NCBI RefSeq assembly: GCF_016894345.1
Contig: NZ_CP069798.1
Location: 1,819,385-1,883,384 of the forward strand
Origin: Paralysiella testudinis
GTDB taxonomy: Bacteria > Pseudomonadota > Gammaproteobacteria > Burkholderiales > Neisseriaceae
Direction: 5' to 3'
Length of the DNA stretch: 64,000 bases
Shown here: positions 17,235-25,537 of the stretch, piece after piece
How positions within the stretch are numbered: position 1 is the stretch's first letter
Layout: each line of letters starts with the position of its first letter
Program-made: the position numbers and the translations under genes
Notes under the pieces: generated by a model
Seen by the model: only the letters and a program-made list of their open reading frames with translations
Told to the model about the DNA's origin: nothing
Databases searched by the model: none

Positions 17235-17510
17235 CTTGCCTGATCGCGCCAGTTCCCGCGTACTCGTGCGGGTTCCTCCGAACGCCTGCGGACTTCGCCA
17301 ACCGCCTGAATTGGCCATTCCGGGCCACATTCCACTCTCTCCTGGCCATTCCTCGCTCCGACCTCGCTCTCCGAAATAGGCCCGAAGTCCGCAAAGTCCG
17401 CGACCACCCCCATTACAGATCAATGGGTTACGCGCGGACGAATCAAGTGGTTGGATTGCGGCATTGGCTACCAAAGCGGGCAAAGCGTCCCTGGTGCAAT
17501 GCCAACAGAC

Positions 17511-18617
17511 TCACCGTGCGTTCTGTTCGATTTGCTCAAACAGTTTCTGTGCAGCAAGCCTGGCAGTGGCGTCTTGCGCCGGATCGAGTGGTTCAAGATC
17601 TACCCCGTCACGACCTGCGACATAGGCTGGACCGCCGACATCATCGTCGTAGTCCGAACCGTCCTCGTTGATCGCGTAATGCGCATCTTGGGTTAGATCC
17701 GTTCCGACCAGCCGGGACAGGTACGCCCACGTCCAGCAGCGCTGCAGGTCACCATGGTCATATTCTTCAATGAGCTGGAGCATGGCTTCCGTGTCTCCAC
17801 TCTCGGCAGCAAGGGTCAGCCAATGCCTGACATCAGCAGGGCGACCAATGCGTTCTGCGATAGCGGCAACTGCTGCTGGATCAGCGTCAACATCGTGACG
17901 TGGTTGCTCGAAGAAGGACGGATCGTCAAATCGCTCCGCCAGGTCGAGAAGTGCATCTTGATGGCCCAGCCGACCAGCCTCCCTCAAATGGTGAGCATAC
18001 TTTTCAGCATGGGCCAAACGAGACGCATGCGCTTCGGCCCACTCCTTTTCCACCCCCGTCAGGACGCGTCCCTGCTGCCCCTGTTCGTACCAATAGGAAC
18101 TTCCAGCGTCCGGGTCATCTTCATCGTCAGGAGCGTATATCAGTGCAAGTGCGTAGTGAGCCAGAGCATTGCCCTTGCTGGCTGCGGCATCCAAACCGTC
18201 AACGAGGATCGGTCCGAACGCCTCGTCGGTAGGCTCGAATAATTCATCCTCATCGTATTCGAGCTCGTCGTCCTGGTTGGGCGATTCGCCTCGCAGGCGA
18301 CTGATCAATGACGAGATGCTGACGATGCCGATTTGCCGCTCTGTCAGGAAGGATTCCAGCGCCGACGTCGCTAGAGTCGCGGTGTCAGGCCGATATCCAA
18401 GCTCAATGCAACGTCGGTTGATGAGCGTGCCTTGCGGAACTGCCTGCCTATCGTTCGGGCGTAGTTCCGTCAGTACGGTGTTAAAACCAAACGCTGCGTG
18501 CGAGTTGAAGCCGAAGGAAGCTGCCAGCAGTTCGTAGATGTGGGCCCTCTTGAAAGAGGCACCTGTTCTGGCCTGCACGTGTTGCTGCGCGGAGTACGCG
18601 AGTTCTTTGATTGTCAT
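17511..18617 (-). CDS. Sel1/TPR-like hypothetical protein
   Basis: 368 aa from ATG 18617 (MTIKELAYSAQQHVQAR), which has AAGGAAAAG 8 nt upstream; an in-frame ATG 45 bp earlier is less likely. The N-terminal 45 residues form a helical domain (FKRAHIYELLAASFGFNSHAAF) seen, as I recall, in proteins of mobile elements. After an acidic stretch (about residues 115-130) the rest has alanine-rich helical pairs like Sel1 repeats (NALAHYALALIYAPDDE). No catalytic motif is apparent. It lies alone between attL and the recombinase module, pointing towards ssrA. Confidence 0.6.
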   Translation of the reverse strand: MTIKELAYSAQQHVQARTGASFKRAHIYELLAASFGFNSHAAFGFNTVLTELRPNDRQAVPQGTLINRRCIELGYRPDTATLATSALESFLTERQIGIVSISSLISRLRGESPNQDDELEYDEDELFEPTDEAFGPILVDGLDAAASKGNALAHYALALIYAPDDEDDPDAGSSYWYEQGQQGRVLTGVEKEWAEAHASRLAHAEKYAHHLREAGRLGHQDALLDLAERFDDPSFFEQPRHDVDADPAAVAAIAERIGRPADVRHWLTLAAESGDTEAMLQLIEEYDHGDLQRCWTWAYLSRLVGTDLTQDAHYAINEDGSDYDDDVGGPAYVAGRDGVDLEPLDPAQDATARLAAQKLFEQIEQNAR

Positions 18618-18789
18618 GACAAACTTTTCCTTAATGCCACGCCGGTTTCGGGTCAGACGCACACGTTTAAGTCCCCGACGACGAGGCTCAAAGAGAAGTT
18701 TTCAGTGACTGTGAAGCAACGCCTTTTTTTACTCGTGTGCAAGTATGGTGGGCACCAGCGGTAATTTTATACCGGTGCCACCGCTAGGT

Positions 18790-19218
18790 CTATACAAGCC
18801 TGGCCCGTTGCTCATCCCACAGCGCAGGCGGGTCCACCGCCAGGTCAAACAGCGTGACATGGTTCGGCAAGGCGTCATCCAGAATGGCAGCCACGATGTC
18901 AGGTGCCAGCGTGGTCAGGTTGACCATCCGACTCACATAGCTGTTGTCGATCCCTTCCCGCGTTGCGATCTCCTTCAACGACTTCGCTTCTCCTGATTCC
19001 AGCATCGCTAGCCAGCGGTGCCCTCTGGCCAGCGCCAGTTGGATGGTGGTCGGTGCCACGTCCCACGGCCTGACCGGCGCGGTCTCGCCGTTTGGCAAGG
19101 TGACCAACTTGCGGCCGTTGCGGCGTTTGATCTGGATCGGCACGGACAGGGTCAACCTGCCGTCGCTGGTCTGAAGAATGTCCGGCTCGCCGGTTTTCTG
19201 GATGCGGATATCGCTCAT
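18790..19218 (-). CDS. small HTH protein of the serine recombinase module
   Basis: 142 aa from ATG 19218 (MSDIRIQKTGEPDILQ), which overlaps the recombinase stop by 4 bp. A longer frame upstream is shadow sequence inside the recombinase gene. The central part has a helix-turn-helix, SLKEIATREGIDNSYVSRMV, similar to ParB/KorB-type HTHs, and its N-terminal half is basic (IQIKRRNGRKLV). Proteins of this type commonly follow large serine recombinases in phage-like islands and may be directionality or regulatory factors; that role is inferred. Confidence 0.7.
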   Translation of the reverse strand: MSDIRIQKTGEPDILQTSDGRLTLSVPIQIKRRNGRKLVTLPNGETAPVRPWDVAPTTIQLALARGHRWLAMLESGEAKSLKEIATREGIDNSYVSRMVNLTTLAPDIVAAILDDALPNHVTLFDLAVDPPALWDEQRARLV

Positions 19219-20570
19219 GCCAGTGCCTCGGCTGCTTGGTTGGTAGGCTCGGGACGCAGCTCCAGCACCAAACGTTCGATACCGTTGGCGCGCAACCGCA
19301 CTTCGAGGTCGTTGGGTGACACGATGACTTTCTCGACCAGCAGTTTCACGATTCGGCTCTGCTCGGCCGGGAACAGTTGACCCCAAATCGCGTCGAGCCG
19401 GGTCATGGCCACGGTGATCTTCGCTTCGTCCAAGGTTGGATCGAGCTTGATCGCTTGCGGCAGCATGTCGCCGAGTAAATTCGGGGCACGCAGGATCGCG
19501 CGCAGTTGGTCAAGCACGGCCGACTCGAGTTCTGCGGCGGGCAGACGCGGCAGGCCCGAGGCACCCGCGTGTTCCTTGGTGTCGCGTTGGGGCACGTAGT
19601 AGCGGTAACGACGCCCGTTCTTCTTGGTCGTGTGCCAAGGCGACAGCGCGCGCCCATCGTTGCCGAACACGATCCCCTTGAGCAGATACGTCACGGTCGC
19701 CCGCGTTGCATTGCCGCGCACCCGGCCATTGGTGGCCAGGATCGCATGGACGCTGTCCCACAGTTCGCGGCTGATGATGGGCGGATGTTCGGCTTGGTAC
19801 CACTGCTCCTTGTGCCGCAACTCGCCAAGGTATGTCCGGTTGCTGAGGAGCTTGTAGATGTGCCCCTTGTCGATCGGTCTGCCGTCACGGGTCTTGCCGT
19901 CTTGCGTGGTCCACGCCTTCGAAGTCACGCCATCCAGTTTCAGCTCCTTGACCAGCGCCGTACTGGAGCGAAGTTCGACGAAGCGCTGAAAGATGTGCCG
20001 GATGAACTTGGCCTCGCGCTCGTTAGGTACCAACCGCCGGTTCTCGACGTCATAGCCCAGCGGTGGCACGCCGCCCATCCACATGCCTTTGCGCTTGCTG
20101 GCTGCGATCTTGTCGCGGATGCGTTCGCCCGTGACCTCACGTTCGAACTGCGCGAAGGACAGCAGGATGTTCAGCATCAGCCGCCCCATGGATGTCGTCG
20201 TGTTGAACTGCTGGGTGACCGATACGAACGAGACGCCGTAGCGCTCGAACACTTCGACCATCTTGGAGAAGTCCGCCAGGCTGCGCGTGAGGCGGTCGAT
20301 CTTGTAGATGATGACTACATTGATCTTGCCAGCTTCAATGTCCGCCATCAGGCGGCGCAGTGCCGGGCGCTCCATGTTGCCGCCCGAGAAGGCGGGATCA
20401 TCGTAGTCGTCGGCCACCGGAATCCAGCCCTCCGCACGTTGGCTGGCCATGTAGGCGTGACCGGCATCGCGCTGAGCATCAATTGAGTTGTATTCCTGAT
20501 CCAGTCCTTCTTCGCTGGATTTGCGCGTGTAGACCGCACAGCGCATGCGGCGCTTCAAGACTTCGCTCAT
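19215..20570 (-). CDS. large serine recombinase (integrase of the island)
   Basis: 451 aa. The N-terminal resolvase domain has YTRKS with catalytic Ser18, IIYKIDRLTRS and FAQFEREVTGERIRDKI. The recombinase domain follows (GGVPPLGYDVENRRLV), then a zinc-ribbon-like domain of reduced form and a C-terminal coiled part. It is expected to integrate and excise the island by 2-bp staggered cuts. No tyrosine integrase was found, so this is the best candidate for the enzyme that used the ssrA site. It is coupled by 4-bp overlaps to both neighbours. Confidence 0.9.
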   Translation of the reverse strand: MSEVLKRRMRCAVYTRKSSEEGLDQEYNSIDAQRDAGHAYMASQRAEGWIPVADDYDDPAFSGGNMERPALRRLMADIEAGKINVVIIYKIDRLTRSLADFSKMVEVFERYGVSFVSVTQQFNTTTSMGRLMLNILLSFAQFEREVTGERIRDKIAASKRKGMWMGGVPPLGYDVENRRLVPNEREAKFIRHIFQRFVELRSSTALVKELKLDGVTSKAWTTQDGKTRDGRPIDKGHIYKLLSNRTYLGELRHKEQWYQAEHPPIISRELWDSVHAILATNGRVRGNATRATVTYLLKGIVFGNDGRALSPWHTTKKNGRRYRYYVPQRDTKEHAGASGLPRLPAAELESAVLDQLRAILRAPNLLGDMLPQAIKLDPTLDEAKITVAMTRLDAIWGQLFPAEQSRIVKLLVEKVIVSPNDLEVRLRANGIERLVLELRPEPTNQAAEALA

Positions 20571-21073
20571 CGTGCACCTCTCTTCTTGGTGGATGGCTTG
20601 GCCTTGGCGTTGGATGGCGGCCTGAGCCCAAAGAACAAGGGCCCCGACCAGCGCATGCCAGTGATCTCGCGGGCGATCATCGACAGGCTCGGGTACATGC
20701 GACTCTGGAACTCATATTGGCCGTCGGCGGTCGCGATCACACGGTGTTCGACACCTTTGTATTCGCGGACCAGCACCGTGCCAGCAGCCGGACGGTAATC
20801 GCGGTCACGCTTCTTCACCTTGCCGGTTTCCACTAGCGAGGCGATGCGGCGTTGGTTGCGGTCCAGCAGATTGGCGTCGACCTTGCGGAATTCTGCCTCC
20901 TGCAGCCGGTACGCAATGCGTCGTTCAAGGAACTGGCGGTTGTGGGTGGGCGTTTCACCCCCGACCAGCTGTTGCCAGAGCGCTTTGATGTCGGCCATCG
21001 GCAGATCCGGCAATCTGGCGATTTGCGCTGCCACCGAAGGTGGCGTTGAAGGTGTTGGTATGTGCGTGCTCAT
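20567..21073 (-). CDS. DUF2924 family protein
   Basis: 168-aa basic protein, start ATG 21073. DUF2924 features are the opening helical part (MADIKALWQQLVGGETP, HNRQFLERRIAYRLQE) and the later block TVLVREYKGVEHRVIATADG plus SLSMIAREITGMRWSGPLFFGL. These proteins are regular partners of large serine recombinases in proteobacterial prophages, where a role in DNA binding or recombination control is presumed but not shown. It overlaps the recombinase by 4 bp and the small gene before it by 4 bp. Confidence 0.85.
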   Translation of the reverse strand: MSTHIPTPSTPPSVAAQIARLPDLPMADIKALWQQLVGGETPTHNRQFLERRIAYRLQEAEFRKVDANLLDRNQRRIASLVETGKVKKRDRDYRPAAGTVLVREYKGVEHRVIATADGQYEFQSRMYPSLSMIAREITGMRWSGPLFFGLRPPSNAKAKPSTKKRGAR

Positions 21074-21288
21074 TTTGACTCCGTGGATATCTTGTTGACG
21101 GGGTCTGTATGAACGCGCTGGTTGCCAGAGAAGCCAAGTTCAAACTCGCCATCTGCGGCGATGTTTGCGGACTGTTCTGCACCGCTGATTCGCAGGCGCG
21201 CCAGGCCGTTGGCCAGTAGTGACGCGATCTCGTGGCGACGCTGCTCCGGCGTCATCCGTTCGGGTGGGAAATGGTTTATTTGATGCAT
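21070..21288 (-). CDS. small protein upstream of the DUF2924 gene
   Basis: 72 aa with an N-terminal helical segment MTPEQRRHEIASLLANGLARL and no known domain. Its stop overlaps the DUF2924 start by 4 bp, so it is the first gene of the four-gene recombination operon (small protein, DUF2924, recombinase, HTH). Genes of this kind are often annotated at this place in related modules. Translational coupling makes it likely to be real in spite of its size. Confidence 0.6.
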   Translation of the reverse strand: MHQINHFPPERMTPEQRRHEIASLLANGLARLRISGAEQSANIAADGEFELGFSGNQRVHTDPVNKISTESK

Positions 21289-21383
21289 GGGTAGCGGTCC
21301 TCTCCGTCAAACTCACATGCAGTGAAATTGTCCGGATTGACTGCCGCCGACACCATGAGGGAGTTTAGAACCGCTGCGAACTG

Positions 21384-21893
21384 GTGCGGAAAGATGAGGA
21401 AATGAACCCGAGCCGACGAAGATTTTTTAACTGTTCTTCTGCAATTTCACGAAAAGGTCGCCGATATTGGCTCCGTCGAATGCCAGTTCGAATCGTTCGC
21501 CGGCAAGCTTCGCACGACCCCACTGTCTCTCAACCCAAAAATCTCGGCGACCTGTTGAAGTACGAAGCGCCGAATCTTTACTCGCGTGACCAGGACACCG
21601 TCGCGGCCGCGCAGAATCTGCCGCTGGGCACCGTGGTGGGCCGCGAAACGGCTACCGCCAAGCTCAAGGCCCTCGACCCGAGCGCCTCGAACGGCACGGA
21701 AAACGCCGTTGGCGTGCTCGGAAATGACGTCGATGCGACGCTGATCGACCGTGAGGACGCGATCCTGATCGCCCGCCACGCCATCGTCGCGCGCGGCGCA
21801 CTGGTCTGGCCGACCGGCATCAGCACTGCGCACAAAGTGGCTGCCATCAAGCAACTCGCAGAACGTGGAGTCCTGGCCCGCGATAGCGCCTGA
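21384..21893 (+). CDS. phage head decoration protein, N-terminus replaced
   Basis: From about residue 52 onward (LGDLLKYEAPNLYSRDQDTV) the protein matches the lambda gpD-like decoration family (HDPD): LPLGTVVGRETATAKLKALD, ILIARHAIVARGALVWPTGI. The upstream 45-50 residues (Arg-rich, MRKDEEMNPSRRRFF) do not look like a phage protein and the family's usual start Met is absent. The reading frame therefore seems to have been joined to unrelated DNA near 21510-21530, where the prophage block meets the recombination module. It may be non-functional. Confidence 0.65.
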   Translation: MRKDEEMNPSRRRFFNCSSAISRKGRRYWLRRMPVRIVRRQASHDPTVSQPKNLGDLLKYEAPNLYSRDQDTVAAAQNLPLGTVVGRETATAKLKALDPSASNGTENAVGVLGNDVDATLIDREDAILIARHAIVARGALVWPTGISTAHKVAAIKQLAERGVLARDSA

Positions 21894-21967
21894 CCCACTT
21901 CCAACGCTTCGTTTCACTCCCCCCAAAACCCGCCGCTGGCGGGTTTCGTCATTTCTGGAGATCCCAA

Positions 21968-22990
21968 ATGCAGAACCCTTTTGAAAACCCCGGCTTCTCG
22001 ATGGCCAGCCTGACGGCCGCCATCAACCTCCTGCCCAACCGCTATGGGCGCCTGGAGCAACTCAACCTGTTCCCGGCCAAGCCGGTGCGCACCCGACAGA
22101 TCATCGTCGAGGAGTACGCCGGTCGTCTGAATCTGCTGCCCACCCGCGCGCCCGGTTCGCCCGGCACGGTGGGTGAACGTGGCAAGCGCAACCTGCGCTC
22201 CTTCGTGATCCCGCACATCCCCCACGACGACGTGGTGCTGCCCGAGGAAGTTCAAGGACTACGCGCCTTCGGGTCCGAAACCGAGATGGAAGCCATTGGC
22301 GGTGTCATGGCCCGTCATCTGGAGACCATGCGCAACAAGCACGCGATCACCCTGGAGCATCTGCGCATGGGGGCGCTCAAGGGCAAGATCCTCGATGCTG
22401 ATGGCAGTGAGCTTGTCGATCTGTTCGACGAGTTCGACATCACCGCGCAATCGGTGTCCTTCGAGTTTTCGACGGCGGCAGACAACGGGCAAATCAAGAC
22501 TGCCTGCCTCGAGTTGCTGGGGCTCATGGAAGATGGGCTCACCGGCGAGTTCTCGACCGGCGTGCATGTGCTGTGCTCGACCGAGTTCTTCCGGGCGCTG
22601 ACGACCCACAAGGAGGTCAAGACCGCCTACCAGAACTGGCAGCAGGGCGCAGTGCTGATCAACGATATGCGCTCGGGCTTCAGCTACAGCGGCATCACCT
22701 TCGAGGAATACCGGGGCCAGGCTTCCTTTGTGCAGGCCGACGGCACGCTGGGGTCGCGCCGCTTCATCGCCGCAGGGGAAGCCCATGCCTTCCCGGTCGG
22801 CACGGTGGATACCTTCGCGACCTACTTCGCGCCAGCGGACTTCAACGAGACCGTCAACACCATCGGCCAGCCGCTGTATGCCAAGCAGGAGCCACGCAAG
22901 TTCGACCGGGGTACCGATCTGCACACGCAGAGCAACCCGCTGCCGATGTGCCATCGCCCTGGCGTGCTGATCAAGCTCGTTGCTGCCTGA
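21968..22990 (+). CDS. phage major capsid protein E
   Basis: 340 aa of the lambda gpE family: ASLTAAINLLPNRYGRLEQL near the start, IPHDDVVLPEEVQGLRAFGS, and the C-terminal GQPLYAKQEPRKFDRGTDLH followed by PLPMCHRPGVLIKL. It forms the capsid shell and pairs with the preceding decoration protein. No portal, protease or terminase gene lies in the window, so no complete capsid can be made from this island alone. Its last base is the first base of the next start (TGATG). Confidence 0.88.
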   Translation: MQNPFENPGFSMASLTAAINLLPNRYGRLEQLNLFPAKPVRTRQIIVEEYAGRLNLLPTRAPGSPGTVGERGKRNLRSFVIPHIPHDDVVLPEEVQGLRAFGSETEMEAIGGVMARHLETMRNKHAITLEHLRMGALKGKILDADGSELVDLFDEFDITAQSVSFEFSTAADNGQIKTACLELLGLMEDGLTGEFSTGVHVLCSTEFFRALTTHKEVKTAYQNWQQGAVLINDMRSGFSYSGITFEEYRGQASFVQADGTLGSRRFIAAGEAHAFPVGTVDTFATYFAPADFNETVNTIGQPLYAKQEPRKFDRGTDLHTQSNPLPMCHRPGVLIKLVAA

Positions 22991-23268
22991 TGGATGTCGC
23001 GACGTTGTACGAGGCGGCCCGCAGTGCAGGACTGCTGACCGCCGTCACGGTGGCGGGCAGCACCGTGCACTGCGCCTTCCGTGCCCCCGACGAAACCGTG
23101 CTGGATGGTTTTGCGCTGTCGCGGGACTACCAGATCGACTACCCGGCGTCCTGGCTGACGCTGGCAGCCGGGGACACGGTCGAGGTGGCAGGCAATATCT
23201 ATCAGGTGCGCGACGTGCGCGCCATCGGCGACGGCACCGAGCGTCGCGCCTCGCTCTCCCAACTCTGA
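22990..23268 (+). CDS. putative phage head-tail joining protein
   Basis: 92 aa (MDVATLYEAARSAGLL), starting in the TGATG junction with the capsid gene. The small beta-rich protein with DYQIDYPASWLTLAAGDTV and GNIYQVRDVRAIGDG resembles gpFII-type or adaptor proteins that sit after the capsid gene in lambda-like phages. The assignment rests mainly on order and size. A longer frame reading through from 22573 is an overlap with the capsid gene and was ignored. Confidence 0.6.
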   Translation: MDVATLYEAARSAGLLTAVTVAGSTVHCAFRAPDETVLDGFALSRDYQIDYPASWLTLAAGDTVEVAGNIYQVRDVRAIGDGTERRASLSQL

Positions 23269-23278
23269 GGAATTCCCC

Positions 23279-23704
23279 ATGAACTCCGTCCGCGAGCGCG
23301 TCTTGCGGGAGATCGTCGCACGCCTGTCATCTGCGATTGCCCCGACACCGGTGCTGCGCATGCCTGCCGTGCCGGTCACCCGCGAGGCCAGTCCAGCGCT
23401 GCTGCTGTTCGTTGATGGCGACAGCATCACCGCCCACGCCAACCACCTGGTCGACCGGCTGCTGGTCGTCCGGCTTGCCGTGGTGGCACGCGGTGCGGAT
23501 GCCTTCGACGTCGCCGACCAGGCGCTGGTCGCGGCCCACGCGGCAATGCTCGCCGACCCGAATCTGGGCGGTCTGGCCATCGCCGTGCGCGAGATCGACT
23601 GCGAATGGGAGTTCGACGACGCCGACGCCGGGGCCGTCGCGCTGCCCGCCCGCTACGAGATCCGCTACCGCACCCACGCCATCGACCTCACCCAAACAGG
23701 ATGA
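23279..23704 (+). CDS. putative phage tail-completion/minor tail protein
   Basis: 141 aa. N-terminal helix MNSVRERVLREIVARLSSAI, then beta-strand-rich sequence (LLLFVDGDSITAHANHLVDR, YEIRYRTHAIDL). Size, order and the opening helix fit tail-terminator (gpU-like) proteins of tailed phages, but no diagnostic motif was seen. It starts 10 bp after the joining gene with TGAGGAATTCCCC upstream. Confidence 0.5.
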   Translation: MNSVRERVLREIVARLSSAIAPTPVLRMPAVPVTREASPALLLFVDGDSITAHANHLVDRLLVVRLAVVARGADAFDVADQALVAAHAAMLADPNLGGLAIAVREIDCEWEFDDADAGAVALPARYEIRYRTHAIDLTQTG

Positions 23705-23711
23705 ATCCCAC

Positions 23712-23915
23712 ATGCACATCGAACTACTGAAACCCCATACCCACGCAGGCAAGCGCCTCGCCGTAGGTGATCGCCTTGATCTGAATGACGCCAGCGCCCG
23801 TTGGCTGATCACACAAGGCACGGCCAAAGCGGTCACCCCAGCCACCGATTCCAAACCCACCCGCCGTGATGCCACGTCCGGTGTTTCCACAACTGCAGCC
23901 ACCCAAGGAGACTGA
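23712..23915 (+). CDS. small phage structural-region protein
   Basis: 67 aa, MHIELLKPHTHAGKRLAVGD then LDLNDASARWLITQGTAKAV and a Thr/Ala-rich tail. Short proteins with this hydrophobic-hairpin look (DUF7210-like) are common between capsid and tail or lysis genes in proteobacterial prophages. The function is unknown. It starts 7 bp after the preceding stop. Confidence 0.5.
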   Translation: MHIELLKPHTHAGKRLAVGDRLDLNDASARWLITQGTAKAVTPATDSKPTRRDATSGVSTTAATQGD

Positions 23916-23917
23916 AC

Positions 23918-24178
23918 ATGGCTTACTTTTCCGGACAAGGCCGCGAACTGCTCGACCGCGCCGCTGAACGCGGAGCCGAGCGTGTCCTGACCCACCTTGG
24001 ATTGGAAAATGGCCACGCCGCCCGCGACATCCGTGAACTGCGCGACCTGCTGGAGGCCTGGCGCGATGCCCGCCGTACCGCGTGGCGGACCACTGTCAAG
24101 GTCATCACTACCGGCATCCTGGCCGCGCTTCTGGTGGGGGCCGCCATCAAGTTGAAACTGATGGGAGGCCCGCAATGA
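23918..24178 (+). CDS. small phage membrane protein (DUF6127-like)
   Basis: 86 aa. A charged N-terminal helix ([20 protein letters not shown]) is followed by one C-terminal membrane segment, VITTGILAALLVGAAIKLKL. DUF6127-type proteins lie just before holins. It overlaps the holin gene by 4 bp (ATGA), and AAGGAGACTGAAC precedes its ATG. A role in lysis is inferred from position. Confidence 0.6.
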   Translation: MAYFSGQGRELLDRAAERGAERVLTHLGLENGHAARDIRELRDLLEAWRDARRTAWRTTVKVITTGILAALLVGAAIKLKLMGGPQ

Positions 24179-24651
24179 TCGAGACACTGCTTGGTGGCCT
24201 GCTCGGCGGGGTCTTCCGTCTCGCGCCTGAAATTCTCAAATGGCTCGACCGCAAAGGCGAGCGCGGACACGAATTGGCGATGCAGGACAAGGCGCTGGAG
24301 TTCGAGAAACTGCGTGGCGCGCAGCGAATGTCGGAAATCGGCGCAGGTGCCGAAGCTGCGTGGAGCGTCGGAGCCATTGAGACCCTGCGCGAAGCCGTTC
24401 GCACTCAGGGCGAGAAAACCGGCGTGCGCTGGGCTGATGCCTTGTCTTGCAGCGTTCGCCCGGTCATCACCTACTGGTTCATGGCTTTGTACTGCGCTGC
24501 CAAGACTGCCGCATTTGCGGCCGCAGTGACTGCAGGTGCTGGCTGGGGCTCGGCGGTCCTGCACGCATGGACAGAGGCTGATCAGGCGCTGTGGGCCGGA
24601 GTGCTGAACTTCTGGTTCCTCGGGCGCGTGTTTGACCGGGTGCGGTCGTGA
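24175..24651 (+). CDS. 3TM-type phage holin
   Basis: 158 aa of the GTA_holin_3TM type: ETLLGGLLGGVFRLAPEILK at the N-terminus, a charged helical middle, then PVITYWFMALYCAAKTAAFA and a C-terminal hydrophobic stretch (WAGVLNFWFLGRVFDRV). Holins make the membrane hole that lets endolysin reach the cell wall. It is coupled on both sides by 4-bp overlaps (ATGA at 24175, GTGA at 24648). A longer frame starting at 24082 overlaps the previous gene and is rejected. Confidence 0.78.
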   Translation: MIETLLGGLLGGVFRLAPEILKWLDRKGERGHELAMQDKALEFEKLRGAQRMSEIGAGAEAAWSVGAIETLREAVRTQGEKTGVRWADALSCSVRPVITYWFMALYCAAKTAAFAAAVTAGAGWGSAVLHAWTEADQALWAGVLNFWFLGRVFDRVRS

Positions 24652-25109
24652 TCGAGGTGCCAAAAGCAGCCATTGAGCTGGCCAAGCGCTTCGAGGGATT
24701 CGAACGCAGGGTGAAGCGCGGAATCGGGATCACTGCCGTTCCCTATATCTGTCCCGCAGGCTTCTGGACGATTGGTTACGGCCACCTTTGCGACCCCAAG
24801 CACCCGCCGATCACGGAGGCAGAAGCCGAGGTGTATCTGGCGCGCGACCTGCAATCTGCGCTTGCCGCGACGCTGCGCTACTGCCCGGTGTTGGCCACCG
24901 AGCCCGAGAGGCGGCTCGCGGCCATCGTGGATTTCACGTTCAACCTCGGGGCTGGGCGGCTGCAGACGTCGACGCTGCGGCGGCGAGTGAACCAGCGAGA
25001 CTGGATCGCTGCTGGGCAGGAACTGCGGCGGTGGGTCTATGGCGGCGGGAAGGTACTGCCGGGGCTGGTGGCACGGCGAAAAGCTGAAATTGCGCTGGTG
25101 TCCACGTAA
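24648..25109 (+). CDS. phage endolysin, GH24 lysozyme
   Basis: 153-aa muramidase with a GTG start overlapping the holin stop. The catalytic Glu16 is in KRFEGFE. Cys35 replaces the usual Asp in YICPAGFWTIGYGH, with Thr41, an E-C-T triad found in several phage lysozymes. There is no signal peptide, so export depends on the holin. No spanin genes are visible after it. It is the last recognisable prophage gene before the defence operon. Confidence 0.88.
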   Translation: MIEVPKAAIELAKRFEGFERRVKRGIGITAVPYICPAGFWTIGYGHLCDPKHPPITEAEAEVYLARDLQSALAATLRYCPVLATEPERRLAAIVDFTFNLGAGRLQTSTLRRRVNQRDWIAAGQELRRWVYGGGKVLPGLVARRKAEIALVST

Positions 25110-25182
25110 AGAGAAGACGAGCACCGCCCGGACTGACACGTACCACAGCAGTCAATCACATCAAACCGCACCCAATCATGCC

Positions 25183-25203
25183 AAATCCGATCTATTCGGA
25201 TTT
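25183..25203. promoter_or_regulatory. candidate operator: 8-bp perfect inverted repeat before the defence operon
   Basis: AAATCCGA-TCTAT-TCGGATTT lies about 70 bp upstream of the HTH gene, with a -10-like CATAAT at 25212-25217. Its position suggests a binding site for the HTH protein or another regulator of the operon. Confidence 0.45.
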
Positions 25204-25272
25204 ACTGCGAGCATAATCTGTGCAATCATTAGCAAGCTGCCCTTATTCCGACTTTTGATGGAAACCCCTGCC

Positions 25273-25470
25273 ATGTCAGATCGCTGGTTGTCGGTCGAAG
25301 AGATCGCCGAGTACCTCGGCGTGAGCAAGGACACCGTTTATGCCTGGATCAGTAAACGGAATATGCCTGCTCACCGAATCGGTCGACTTTGGAAGTTCAA
25401 GTCTGAGGAAGTCGATGAGTGGGTGCGCTCTGGTGGAGCAGCAGAAAACGAAGGTCGAGGCAAAGAATGA
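25273..25470 (+). CDS. excisionase-type HTH protein heading the defence operon
   Basis: 65 aa (MSDRWLSVEEIAEYLGVSKD), a MerR/excisionase-like winged HTH: EIAEYLGVSKDTVYAWISKR then MPAHRIGRLWKFKSEEVDEW. In DISARM loci small HTH proteins of this type are often the first gene and presumably regulate the methylases. It could instead be the excision factor of the island, but the recombinase is a serine type 5 kb away on the other strand. ATG 25258 is an alternative start. Confidence 0.75.
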   Translation: MSDRWLSVEEIAEYLGVSKDTVYAWISKRNMPAHRIGRLWKFKSEEVDEWVRSGGAAENEGRGKE

Positions 25471-25537
25471 TTGACTTGCTATCGACGGGTTTCGACCGCC
25501 TCATCCTGCGGTCGAAACGAAAAGAGGATTGTTTGAA

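Noticed and set aside
19506..20486. 326-aa plus-strand frame opposite the serine recombinase
   Set aside because: The recombinase on the minus strand has all catalytic motifs; the opposite frame is a codon-bias shadow.
24082..24174. Upstream extension of the holin gene
   Set aside because: It overlaps the preceding small membrane-protein gene, whereas ATG 24175 gives a clean 4-bp coupled start.
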